Notes under the pieces: generated by a model
What the model was told of the DNA's origin: nothing
The model's input: the letters and a program-made list of their open reading frames with translations, nothing else
Database searches by the model: none
NCBI GenBank assembly: GCA_004357415.1
Contig: SMVY01000138.1
Coordinates: 1-6,089 of the forward strand
Direction of reading: 5' to 3'
DNA from: Gemmatimonadota bacterium
Lineage (GTDB): Bacteria > Gemmatimonadota > Gemmatimonadetes > Gemmatimonadales > GWC2-71-9
Length of the DNA: 6,089 nt
Shown here: one piece after another, positions 1 to 4,980 of the stretch
Numbering within the stretch: position 1 is the stretch's first letter
Layout: each line of letters begins with the position of its first letter
Program-made: the position numbers and the translations under genes

Positions 1-2
1 AA

Positions 3-572
3 GAACCCGCGACACTCGACCAACTGCTCCCGCCGCTGCTCGAATCCGCCTACCGCGTGGCCCTGCGGTTGACGGGCAATCCGGCCGACGCCGAAGACTT
101 GGTGCAGGAGGCGGCCTTCCTGGCGGCCAAGGGTTTCAGAACCTTCCAGACCGGCACGAATTTCAAGGCGTGGTTTTTCCGGGTCATGACCAACGCCTTT
201 TACTCCAAGTACCGCCGGCAGAAGCGGCAGGGCGAGCAGGTCGACCTGGATGACACACCGGAGGCCTATCTCTACCAGCGGACGATGGACACAGGTCTCT
301 ACACGCGGACGAAGGATCCGGTACAGGCGCTCATGACCACCATCACTACGGACCAGATCACCGAGGCGCTCAACGACCTGCCGGAAGAGTATCGGGTGGT
401 GTCATCTATGTACTTCGAGGAGGATATGGCCTACCAGGATATTGCCGGCGTGTTGGAGATTCCGGTCGGAACCGTCCGATCCCGGTTGCACCGCGGCCGC
501 AAGCTGCTGCAACGGCGCCTGTGGGACGTAGCGGTCGAGGCGGGGGTCATCAACCAGGAAGGGAGGGATTGA
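3..572 (+). CDS. ECF-family RNA polymerase sigma factor, SigR/RpoE-like (5' end outside window)
   Basis: This gene directs RNA polymerase to a stress regulon. The open frame runs from the window edge, so the true start lies upstream. The GTG at 57 falls inside conserved region 2 (AYRVALRLTGNPADAEDLVQE) and cannot be the start. Region 2 continues with a GTNFKAWFFRVMTNAF stretch that matches the core-binding and -10-recognition helices. Region 4 follows near the C-terminus, with LPEEYRVV and then the helix-turn-helix IAGVLEIPVGTVRSRLHRGR. Both regions and the short tail after region 4 resemble Streptomyces SigR (ECF12 type) as I recall it. The stop lies one base before the ATG of a zinc-finger anti-sigma gene, the usual arrangement for a sigma factor held inactive by its partner. 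The ECF assignment is firm. The SigR-like subgroup is inferred from motif wording and from the partner gene. Confidence 0.93.
   Translation, partial: EPATLDQLLPPLLESAYRVALRLTGNPADAEDLVQEAAFLAAKGFRTFQTGTNFKAWFFRVMTNAFYSKYRRQKRQGEQVDLDDTPEAYLYQRTMDTGLYTRTKDPVQALMTTITTDQITEALNDLPEEYRVVSSMYFEEDMAYQDIAGVLEIPVGTVRSRLHRGRKLLQRRLWDVAVEAGVINQEGRD
561..567 (+). promoter_or_regulatory. Ribosome binding site of the anti-sigma gene
   Basis: A GGGAGGG purine run inside the end of the sigma gene lies 6 bases before the ATG at 574. It supports that start and suggests translational coupling, since the sigma stop TGA at 570-572 sits between the site and the ATG. Confidence 0.7.
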
Positions 573-573
573 C

Positions 574-831
574 ATGGTGCAGCACTCTCTATCCTGCCAC
601 GAGACCTTCCTGAGGTTGAACGATTATGTCGACCGGGAACTCTCGCCGGCGGAGCACGATGCCGTGGCGGCCCATTTGGTCGAATGCGCCAAGTGCGCCT
701 CCGTGTTCGAATTCGAGGCGGACGTTTTGGCCGATCTCAAAGCCAAACTCAGCCGCATTCAGTTGCCGCCCTCGCTCAAGGAGCGAGTGCTCGAAGCCAT
801 CGAGCGCGGCGCCGAGGCGGCAGACGCCTGA
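574..831 (+). CDS. Zinc-binding anti-sigma factor, RsrA-like (zf-HC2/ZAS family)
   Basis: This 85-residue soluble protein probably binds and inactivates the upstream sigma factor. The zinc site is Cys8, His34, Cys38 and Cys41, with the C-terminal three in an HLVECAKC motif. The spacing (26, 4 and 3 residues) equals that of Streptomyces RsrA Cys11, His37, Cys41 and Cys44. In RsrA, oxidation joins Cys11 to Cys44, expels zinc and releases SigR. Here Cys8 and Cys41 occupy those positions, and they plus Cys38 are the only cysteines, so the extra RsrA cysteines are absent. The C-terminal LPPSLKERVLEAIE helix is also RsrA-like. There is no membrane segment, so it acts in the cytoplasm. Its role as partner of the adjacent sigma gene follows from the one-base gap. 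Redox sensing is an inference, because some ZAS proteins are not redox-responsive. Confidence 0.9.
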   Translation: MVQHSLSCHETFLRLNDYVDRELSPAEHDAVAAHLVECAKCASVFEFEADVLADLKAKLSRIQLPPSLKERVLEAIERGAEAADA

Positions 832-852
832 CGTGTCCGGGTGTTTGAAGAT

Positions 853-884
853 GCAAAAAGGATCCGCGAGGGGATCCTTTTTGC
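853..884. terminator. Bidirectional intrinsic terminator between the anti-sigma gene and the tRNA operon
   Basis: A perfect 13-bp inverted repeat, GCAAAAAGGATCC (853-865) and GGATCCTTTTTGC (872-884), has a 6-base loop. Read on the plus strand it ends in five T's 21 bases after the anti-sigma stop. Read on the minus strand it presents the same oligo-U tail 18 bases after tRNA-Val. One structure can therefore stop both convergent operons. Confidence 0.85.
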
Positions 885-901
885 GTTGGGGCCGTGCGTC
901 A

Positions 902-975
<74 letters not shown>

Positions 976-984
976 GTGAAAGTC

Positions 985-1060
985 GGACAGGCGGTCAGAC
1001 GGTCTGGCGGCCGGGGCTGATGCCCTGTCCGTCTGTCCGTCCGACCGCCTGACCGCCTAC
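985..1060. repeat. Word-repeat inverted structure in the fMet-Val tRNA spacer
   Basis: Positions 989-1004 pair with 1043-1058 over 16 bases with one mismatch. Each arm is itself built from tandem copies of a GCGGTC/GACCGC word. GGACAG at 985-990 also has complements CTGTCC at 1025-1030 and 1033-1038. The element fills almost all of the 87-base gap between two tRNA genes and would be transcribed in the precursor. It does not look like coding sequence. I do not recognise it as a named repeat family. Confidence 0.75.
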
Positions 1061-1062
1061 AA

Positions 1063-1136
1063 TAGCGGGGGTGGGATTTGAACCCACGACCTCCGGGTTA
1101 TGAGCCCGGCGAGCTACCAGACTGCTCCACCCCGCG
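1063..1136 (-). tRNA. Initiator tRNA-fMet (CAT anticodon)
   Basis: This gene supplies the tRNA that starts translation. The reverse strand begins CGCGGGGTGGAGCAG, as in E. coli initiator tRNA. The anticodon stem is CCGGG/CCCGG around CTCATAA and carries the three consecutive G:C pairs (GGG/CCC) diagnostic of initiators, with anticodon CAT at 1100-1102. The T-arm is GTGGG-TTCAAAT-CCCAC. The first acceptor pair is a C1/U72 mismatch, where E. coli has C1/A72. An unpaired 1-72 position is the other hallmark of bacterial initiators. The discriminator is A and CCA is not encoded. Confidence 0.97.
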
Positions 1137-1176
1137 TCGATTTCTGAACGAGCGCCCCGAGGGCGTCGCCGGCGAG

Positions 1177-1249
1177 AGCGGGAAACGGGACTCGAACCCG
1201 CGACCCCAACCTTGGCAAGGTTGTGCTCTACCAACTGAGCTATTCCCGC
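1177..1249 (-). tRNA. tRNA-Gly (GCC anticodon)
   Basis: The cloverleaf on the reverse strand has acceptor GCGGGAA pairing with TTCCCGC and discriminator U, the usual base for bacterial tRNA-Gly. Anticodon stem CAACC/GGTTG surrounds TTGCCAA, with anticodon GCC at 1214-1216. The T-arm is GCGGG-TTCGAGT-CCCGT, where the outermost pair is G-T. The sequence is close to E. coli tRNA-Gly(GCC) along its whole length. The 3' CCA is not encoded. Confidence 0.97.
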
Positions 1250-1268
1250 AGCACGAGGGATTCTAGTC

Positions 1269-1294
1269 GGCCCGTACCAACCACGCAACGGGCC
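1269..1294. repeat. Short inverted repeat in the Ala-Gly tRNA spacer
   Basis: GGCCCGT (1269-1275) and ACGGGCC (1288-1294) form a 7-bp perfect stem with a 12-base loop between tRNA-Ala and tRNA-Gly. A smaller 5-bp stem (CGCCC 1153-1157, GGGCG 1161-1165) lies in the Gly-fMet spacer. They may act as precursor-processing structures. The stems are short for this base composition, so chance pairing is possible. Confidence 0.45.
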
Positions 1295-1319
1295 CCATCC
1301 CCTCATCCCGCCTTCGCGA

Positions 1320-1392
1320 TGGAGGCGAGGGGGATCGAACCCCTGACCTCGTGAATGCCATTCACGCGCTCTCCCAACTGAGCTACGCCCCC
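1320..1392 (-). tRNA. tRNA-Ala (GGC anticodon)
   Basis: The reverse-strand cloverleaf has acceptor GGGGGCG pairing with CGCCTCC. This includes a G3-U70 wobble, the major identity element of alanine tRNA. Anticodon stem CGTGA/TCACG encloses ATGGCAT with anticodon GGC at 1357-1359. The T-arm is AGGGG-TTCGATC-CCCCT and the discriminator is A. CCA is not encoded. It is the first gene of the operon, with a leader of about 40 bases after the predicted promoter. Confidence 0.97.
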
Positions 1393-1438
1393 GCGGATGC
1401 CACCGACCCGGCCAATGCGGACGCCGCGGTAGCGACAC

Positions 1439-1467
1439 ATGCTAGCGGGGTGCCTGGGCCGTGTCAA
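1439..1467 (-). promoter_or_regulatory. Sigma-70-type promoter of the tRNA operon
   Basis: On the reverse strand a perfect -35 box TTGACA (1467-1462) is followed by a 17-base spacer and a -10 box TAGCAT (1444-1439, four of six consensus positions). Transcription would start near 1432, about 40 bases before tRNA-Ala, and run through all four tRNAs to the hairpin at 853-884. No other comparably good promoter was noticed between the tRNAs. Confidence 0.8.
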
Positions 1468-1698
1468 GGTAAAGTGGCGCAACGCCTTGGCGGTCAACCA
1501 CATGGCGGCTGGACGGTGGGCTACTGGGCCACCACCACCGTCAGGGCCCTCTCCAGCGTGTTGGGGAGGGGGTGGCGCGCCCGCCAGGTCGGCTCCCGAG
1601 GCCGCATTCTGGCCCGGCAGGAACACCGACCGGTAGAGGCCGCTCGCTCCGGCAAGGTAGCGGCCGACCCCGAGGAGGGGAACCGTTGTGATGTCTCC
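1468..1698. other. Intergenic region between divergent tRNA and mla operons, no gene seen
   Basis: The open frames here give Pro/Gly/Arg-rich translations with no recognisable domain, so I call no gene. An 8-bp inverted repeat GACGGTGG (1512-1519) / CCACCGTC (1535-1542) is present. A strong Shine-Dalgarno-like GAGGAGGGG (1672-1680) precedes GTG (1688) and ATG (1691). These lie in a different frame from mlaE and open a frame that only overlaps it. Confidence 0.6.
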
Positions 1699-1727
1699 TT
1701 TACACCGGTTTCGCCGCGCCCTACCTT
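1699..1727 (+). promoter_or_regulatory. Possible promoter of the mla operon placing the transcript start at the mlaE GTG
   Basis: TTTACA (1699-1704, five of six matches to TTGACA) is separated by exactly 17 bases from TACCTT (1722-1727), which keeps the T1, A2 and T6 positions of the -10 box. Transcription would start at about 1733-1735, on the GTG at 1734 that opens mlaE. That GTG has no Shine-Dalgarno sequence. The -10 match is weak, so this is a suggestion only. Confidence 0.35.
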
Positions 1728-1733
1728 CCGTTT

Positions 1734-2498
1734 GTGGATCACCTGTTGGCCCGGGGCAACCCCGGACTCCTCGACTGGGTCGAGCGGGTCGGTTCCAGCG
1801 CCCGCAATGCGTGGCGGGCGCTGGCCGATGTGCCGACTTGGGCGCCCCTGGTCGTCGGCCAGATGCGGCGCCTAGGCGTCGATTCCATCCCCATCGCGTT
1901 GTTCATCGCCCTGTTCACCGGTATCGTGCTGGCGCTGCTGTCGGCCACGTTGTTCATCGGGGCGGTGCCGCCCTATTTCGTCGGTGCCCTGGTCGGCAAG
2001 ACCATAATGATGGAACTGGGGCCGGTGCTCACGGGCATGGCTCTGGCCGGCCGGGTCGGCGCCAACATCGCTGCCGAGATCGGCACCATGCGGGTGACGG
2101 AGCAGGTCGACGCGCTGGAAACGCTGGCCTACGACCCCCTGTCGTTTCTGGTGGTCCCCCGGGTCATCGCCGGCACGCTGATGTTTCCTGTGGTCACCAG
2201 TCTGGCGGTGGCGGGCGGGGTCGTGTCGGGCTGGATCGCCGCCATCAATCTCCTTGATCTCACCAGCCCGGAGTTCTTCAAGGGTCTCAGGATGTTCTAC
2301 GAGGGCAGGGACATCTGGTTCGGGCTGGTCAAGTCGGCCAGCTTCGGCACGGCCATCACCCTGGCGGGATGCCTGATGGGATTGAAGGCGACGGGCGGGG
2401 CCGAGGGGGTGGGTAGCGTGACGATGAAGGCGGTGGTGCTGGGTGCCATGTCGATCCTGGTCCTCGATGCCTTTTGGGCACTGGTGTTGCTAAAATGA
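1734..2498 (+). CDS. mlaE: MlaE-family lipid ABC transporter permease
   Basis: This is the inner-membrane permease of the Mla/MCE phospholipid transport complex. In E. coli it pairs with MlaF and MlaD to move phospholipids between the inner membrane and the periplasm. The 254-residue protein has the normal family length. It has an amphipathic N-terminus, then hydrophobic segments from about residue 51. The signature ELGPVLTGMALAGRVGANIAAE (94-115) runs straight into GTMRVTEQVDALE (117-129), and a C-terminal GGAEGVG motif precedes the last membrane segment. The GTG at 1734 is the only usual start codon after the in-frame stop TGA at 1689-1691, apart from a TTG at 1746. It lacks a Shine-Dalgarno sequence, so translation may be leaderless. 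Alternatively, a frame error separates it from the good site at 1674-1690. It is the first gene of the operon. Confidence 0.95.
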   Translation: MDHLLARGNPGLLDWVERVGSSARNAWRALADVPTWAPLVVGQMRRLGVDSIPIALFIALFTGIVLALLSATLFIGAVPPYFVGALVGKTIMMELGPVLTGMALAGRVGANIAAEIGTMRVTEQVDALETLAYDPLSFLVVPRVIAGTLMFPVVTSLAVAGGVVSGWIAAINLLDLTSPEFFKGLRMFYEGRDIWFGLVKSASFGTAITLAGCLMGLKATGGAEGVGSVTMKAVVLGAMSILVLDAFWALVLLK

Positions 2499-2550
2499 GA
2501 GTGCCTACGGTATCACGGCCGGAAGTGTGTCCGTTGCGGGGGTCGGCGGC

Positions 2551-3324
2551 ATGATTCAGTTCTGTGATGTGCGGAAGCGGTTCGGCGATCACGTGGTGCT
2601 CGACGGCTTCACGCTCGACATCCCTGATGGGCAGACCACGGTGATCATCGGGGCCTCGGGTGCGGGCAAGAGTGTAGCCCTCAAACACATCGTGGGCCTG
2701 CTGTCGCCCGATTTCGGTCACGTCATCGTGGATGGCCGGGACGTCGATGAGATGGACCGCGTCGAGTTGATGGACATGCGTTCGAGGATTGGGTACGTGT
2801 TCCAATCGGCCGCGCTGTTCGATTCGCTCACCGTCGAAGAGAACATTCTCATGGGACTGAATCGCCGTGGTCTCGACCGCGCCACCATCGAGGAGCGAGT
2901 CAGCTGGAGTCTCGACATGGTGGAACTGGGGGTCTCGGCCGACTCAATGCCGTCCGAGCTGTCCGGTGGCATGCAGAAACGGGTAGGAATCGCCCGGGCG
3001 ATCGCGGTCCATCCGGAGTACATTCTCTACGACGAGCCGACCACCGGTCTCGATCCGGTCACCGCGGGCGTCATGAACGATCTCATCGCTCACATCCGGG
3101 AAGAGATGGGCACGGCCAGCGTGGTCGTCACCCACGACATGCGCACGGCCTTCGCCGTGGCCGACCGGATCGCCATGCTGCATCAGGGACGGGTCCTCCA
3201 GGTGGGTACGGTAGAGGAGTTTCGCAAGACCACCGACCCGATCGTCCGGGCGTTCATCGAAGGTCGTGCCAGTGGATTGGACCTGTCGAACATCATGACC
3301 CAGCAGTGGCAGGTGCCATCGTGA
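2551..3324 (+). CDS. mlaF: MlaF-family lipid ABC transporter ATPase
   Basis: This cytoplasmic ATPase powers the MlaE permease. With the ATG at 2551 the protein is 257 residues and opens with the typical MIQFCDVRKRFGDHVVLDGF. Motifs in order are Walker A GASGAGKS (34-41), Q-loop Gln85 in YVFQSAALFDSLTVEEN, ABC signature LSGGMQKR (137-144), Walker B ILYDEP (158-163) with catalytic Glu162, D-loop GLDP (166-169), and switch His195 in VVTHDM. The FQSAALFDSLTV and GGMQKRVGIARA wording is characteristic of the MlaF/Ttg2A branch as against other importers. A GTG at 2527 would add eight residues without resemblance to the family, so I prefer the ATG. GGGGG at 2537-2541 is a weak ribosome site for it. 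The gap after mlaE is 52 bases. Confidence 0.96.
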   Translation: MIQFCDVRKRFGDHVVLDGFTLDIPDGQTTVIIGASGAGKSVALKHIVGLLSPDFGHVIVDGRDVDEMDRVELMDMRSRIGYVFQSAALFDSLTVEENILMGLNRRGLDRATIEERVSWSLDMVELGVSADSMPSELSGGMQKRVGIARAIAVHPEYILYDEPTTGLDPVTAGVMNDLIAHIREEMGTASVVVTHDMRTAFAVADRIAMLHQGRVLQVGTVEEFRKTTDPIVRAFIEGRASGLDLSNIMTQQWQVPS

Positions 3325-3349
3325 CCGGAACACACGGGGGGCCGGCAAG

Positions 3350-4360
3350 GTGAAAGAAAAACCCGCACTCGCGGTCGGACTCGTGGTATTGCTCGCCGTG
3401 GTGGTCGTCACTTTGGGGGGGCTGTGGCTCAGCCAGCACTCGTTCGGCGATCGAGGTGCCGTCCACACCGTGCGCTTCTCCTCCGTTGGTGACATGCGCG
3501 TGGGTATCCCGGTCAGCGTCAGGGGCGTCCGGGTAGGGATCGTTGACGCAATCAGACTGGCGCCCGATGGCTGGGTGTTGGCCGACATTCGTATGGACGG
3601 GACCGTCACGCTGCCAGAACGCCCGGCGGTGATCGCCGCTCCGACCAGTCTGTTCGGGGAATGGGGTGCCACGATCATCTCGCTGGAACACCAGCCGCCC
3701 GACGACCCCCGTATCTTAGTTCTCCTGCAGTCGGCCGAGGACCCCGACGGGGTGATGTGGCCTGGGGCGGCGCTCCCTGACATCGGGCAGCTGACCGCCC
3801 AGGCGGGGAGGATCGCCACCGACATCGGCTTGTTGGCCGAACGACTCGGCGCCGCCATCGATTCGGGCACGGCGGAGAACATCCAGACGATCGTCGGCGA
3901 CTTCGTCCAGATCGCGGCGCAACTTCGCGCCTTCACCGTGGGGCAGATGGAGTCGATCAACGCCGCGACCAGCGACGTCGTAGCGTCGGCCGAAATGGCC
4001 GCCCTGGCCGGCCGCGACCTGCAGGCGTTGATGGCCCGGATCGACTCGGCCACGTCCAACAAGGAACTGGAGACGCTGATGACGGCGGCCACCGGGGCGA
4101 GTGGCGACCTGCGCCAGGCCTCGGCCGACCTCCGATCGTTGGCGGCGGCGGCCCGGGCCAACGAGCAGAGCTTCGTCAACGTCCTCGTTGCCGCCGATTC
4201 GGTCATGACCAGGCTCGCGGCCGGGAGGGGATCCCTCGGTATGGCTGTTACCGACTCGGTTCTCTATGTCGAGACCCTCGGAGCCGTGCGTGACATGCGC
4301 CAACTGATCGCCGACATCCAGGAAAATCCCCGGCGCTACTTCTCGTTCTCGATCTTTTAA
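3350..4360 (+). CDS. mlaD: MlaD-like MCE-domain protein, inner-membrane anchored
   Basis: This is the periplasmic lipid-binding subunit of the Mla complex. The 336-residue protein has one N-terminal membrane anchor (residues 6-27) and then an MCE domain (about 37-113). The domain includes VRFSSVGDMRVGIPVSVRGV, VGIVDAIRL and a conserved SLFGEWGATIISLE end. A long mostly helical region (about 150-320) is rich in Ala, Asp and Thr with regular hydrophobic spacing. The protein closes with IADIQENPRRYFSFSIF, a tail typical of longer MCE proteins. E. coli MlaD is about 183 residues and lacks such a helical extension, so this resembles the long MCE type that can build a needle or channel. The GTG start is chosen because the anchor begins right after it; a GGGGGG run lies 8 bases upstream. 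It begins 25 bases after mlaF and overlaps the Nudix gene by one base (TAATG). Confidence 0.92.
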   Translation: MKEKPALAVGLVVLLAVVVVTLGGLWLSQHSFGDRGAVHTVRFSSVGDMRVGIPVSVRGVRVGIVDAIRLAPDGWVLADIRMDGTVTLPERPAVIAAPTSLFGEWGATIISLEHQPPDDPRILVLLQSAEDPDGVMWPGAALPDIGQLTAQAGRIATDIGLLAERLGAAIDSGTAENIQTIVGDFVQIAAQLRAFTVGQMESINAATSDVVASAEMAALAGRDLQALMARIDSATSNKELETLMTAATGASGDLRQASADLRSLAAAARANEQSFVNVLVAADSVMTRLAAGRGSLGMAVTDSVLYVETLGAVRDMRQLIADIQENPRRYFSFSIF

Positions 4361-4980
4361 TGATCGCGCGACGGGCAGAACGAGAAGTGAGCGCAGGAGG
4401 TATCGTCTTCCGCCGTGTTCCCGGGGAACCAACGCGGTTCCTGTTGATCCGCGATCCCTACCGCAACTGGGGGTTCCCCAAGGGCCACCTCGAAGACGGC
4501 GAGACCCCCGCGGAAGCAGCCGATCGAGAAACCCGGGAAGAGACCGGTCTCGACCGACTGATCCTGCACGGCCCCATCCGCCTGATCGACTGGCATTTTC
4601 GGTTCCGCGGCCGGCGCATCCACAAGTACTGCCACTTCTTCCTGTTCGAGAGCACCAAGGGCGTCCCGGTCCCGCAACAGAGCGAGGGTATTTCGGACTA
4701 CCGCTGGTTGCCCCTCGACCAGGCGCTGAAGCAGTTGAGTTACGACAATGCTCGCGGCGTTCTCAAGCGCGCCGGCGAAATGGCTCGGACGTTGGTCGCC
4801 GTCGGTGAGGGAAGAGAGAGGAAGCGGGGCCGCGGGGCTGTGGGGCAGCGGGGCGGTGATCTAGAGAGTGCCGACGAGGATCGTCAGGATACTGTAGAAC
4901 ATGCGGAAGACGAGGTAGCGCCCGACAACGGCTCCGCCGCTCCACCGCCCCGCAGCCCCGCGGCCCAGCCGCCCAGCTGA
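4360..4980 (+). CDS. Nudix hydrolase with a low-complexity C-terminal tail
   Basis: This protein probably hydrolyses a nucleoside diphosphate derivative; the FPKGHLEDGE context is reminiscent of diadenosine polyphosphate hydrolases. The Nudix box is complete: Gly42, Glu48, then Arg56-Glu57, Glu60-Glu61 and Gly63-Leu64 match GX5EX7REUXEEXGU. The fold runs from about residue 8 to 145 and ends with SDYRWLPLDQALKQLSY and a helix. Residues 149-206 are a disordered-looking tail, first Arg/Gly-rich, then acidic, then Pro/Ala-rich. They are encoded by a G-rich inverted repeat (4827-4966), so the tail is probably a late addition caused by repeat insertion or loss of the original stop. The ATG overlaps the mlaD stop by one base. 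The exact substrate cannot be told from the sequence. Confidence 0.93.
   Translation: MIARRAEREVSAGGIVFRRVPGEPTRFLLIRDPYRNWGFPKGHLEDGETPAEAADRETREETGLDRLILHGPIRLIDWHFRFRGRRIHKYCHFFLFESTKGVPVPQQSEGISDYRWLPLDQALKQLSYDNARGVLKRAGEMARTLVAVGEGRERKRGRGAVGQRGGDLESADEDRQDTVEHAEDEVAPDNGSAAPPPRSPAAQPPS
4827..4966. repeat. Long G-rich inverted repeat at the 3' end of the Nudix gene
   Basis: The left arm GGGCCGCGGGGCTG (4827-4840) plus CGGGGCGGTG (4849-4858) is exactly complementary to 4943-4966. The only interruption is an 8-base insert, TGGGGCAG (4841-4848), that repeats the GGGGC word. The arms enclose 84 bases of less GC-rich, non-repetitive sequence. The layout suggests a small non-autonomous repeat or a large hairpin. 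It falls within coding sequence for the Nudix tail and shows no match to a family I know. Confidence 0.75.

Noticed and set aside
57..572. GTG at 57 as the start of the sigma factor
   Set aside because: The frame stays open to the window edge, and the residues before 57 (LLPPLLESAYR) continue conserved region 2, so the gene is simply cut by the window.
985..1060. CRISPR array or phage attachment site in the tRNA region
   Set aside because: The repeats are short words in inverted arrangement without regular unique spacers, and there is no integrase gene or duplicated tRNA 3' end nearby.
995..1438. 147-codon minus-strand open frame over the tRNA cluster
   Set aside because: It covers four complete tRNA genes and translates their sequences. 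The cloverleafs explain the bases fully.
1688..2257. 189-codon plus-strand frame with a good ribosome site, overlapping mlaE
   Set aside because: Beyond about 20 codons the product is Arg/Gly/His-rich antiphase translation of mlaE. Only its start signal is interesting, and that is reported separately.
2944..4206. 420-codon open frame on the minus strand opposite mlaF and mlaD
   Set aside because: Its translation is Ser/Thr/Pro/Arg-rich without any recognisable domain, and it lies wholly antisense to two clear genes. Long antisense frames are expected at this GC content.
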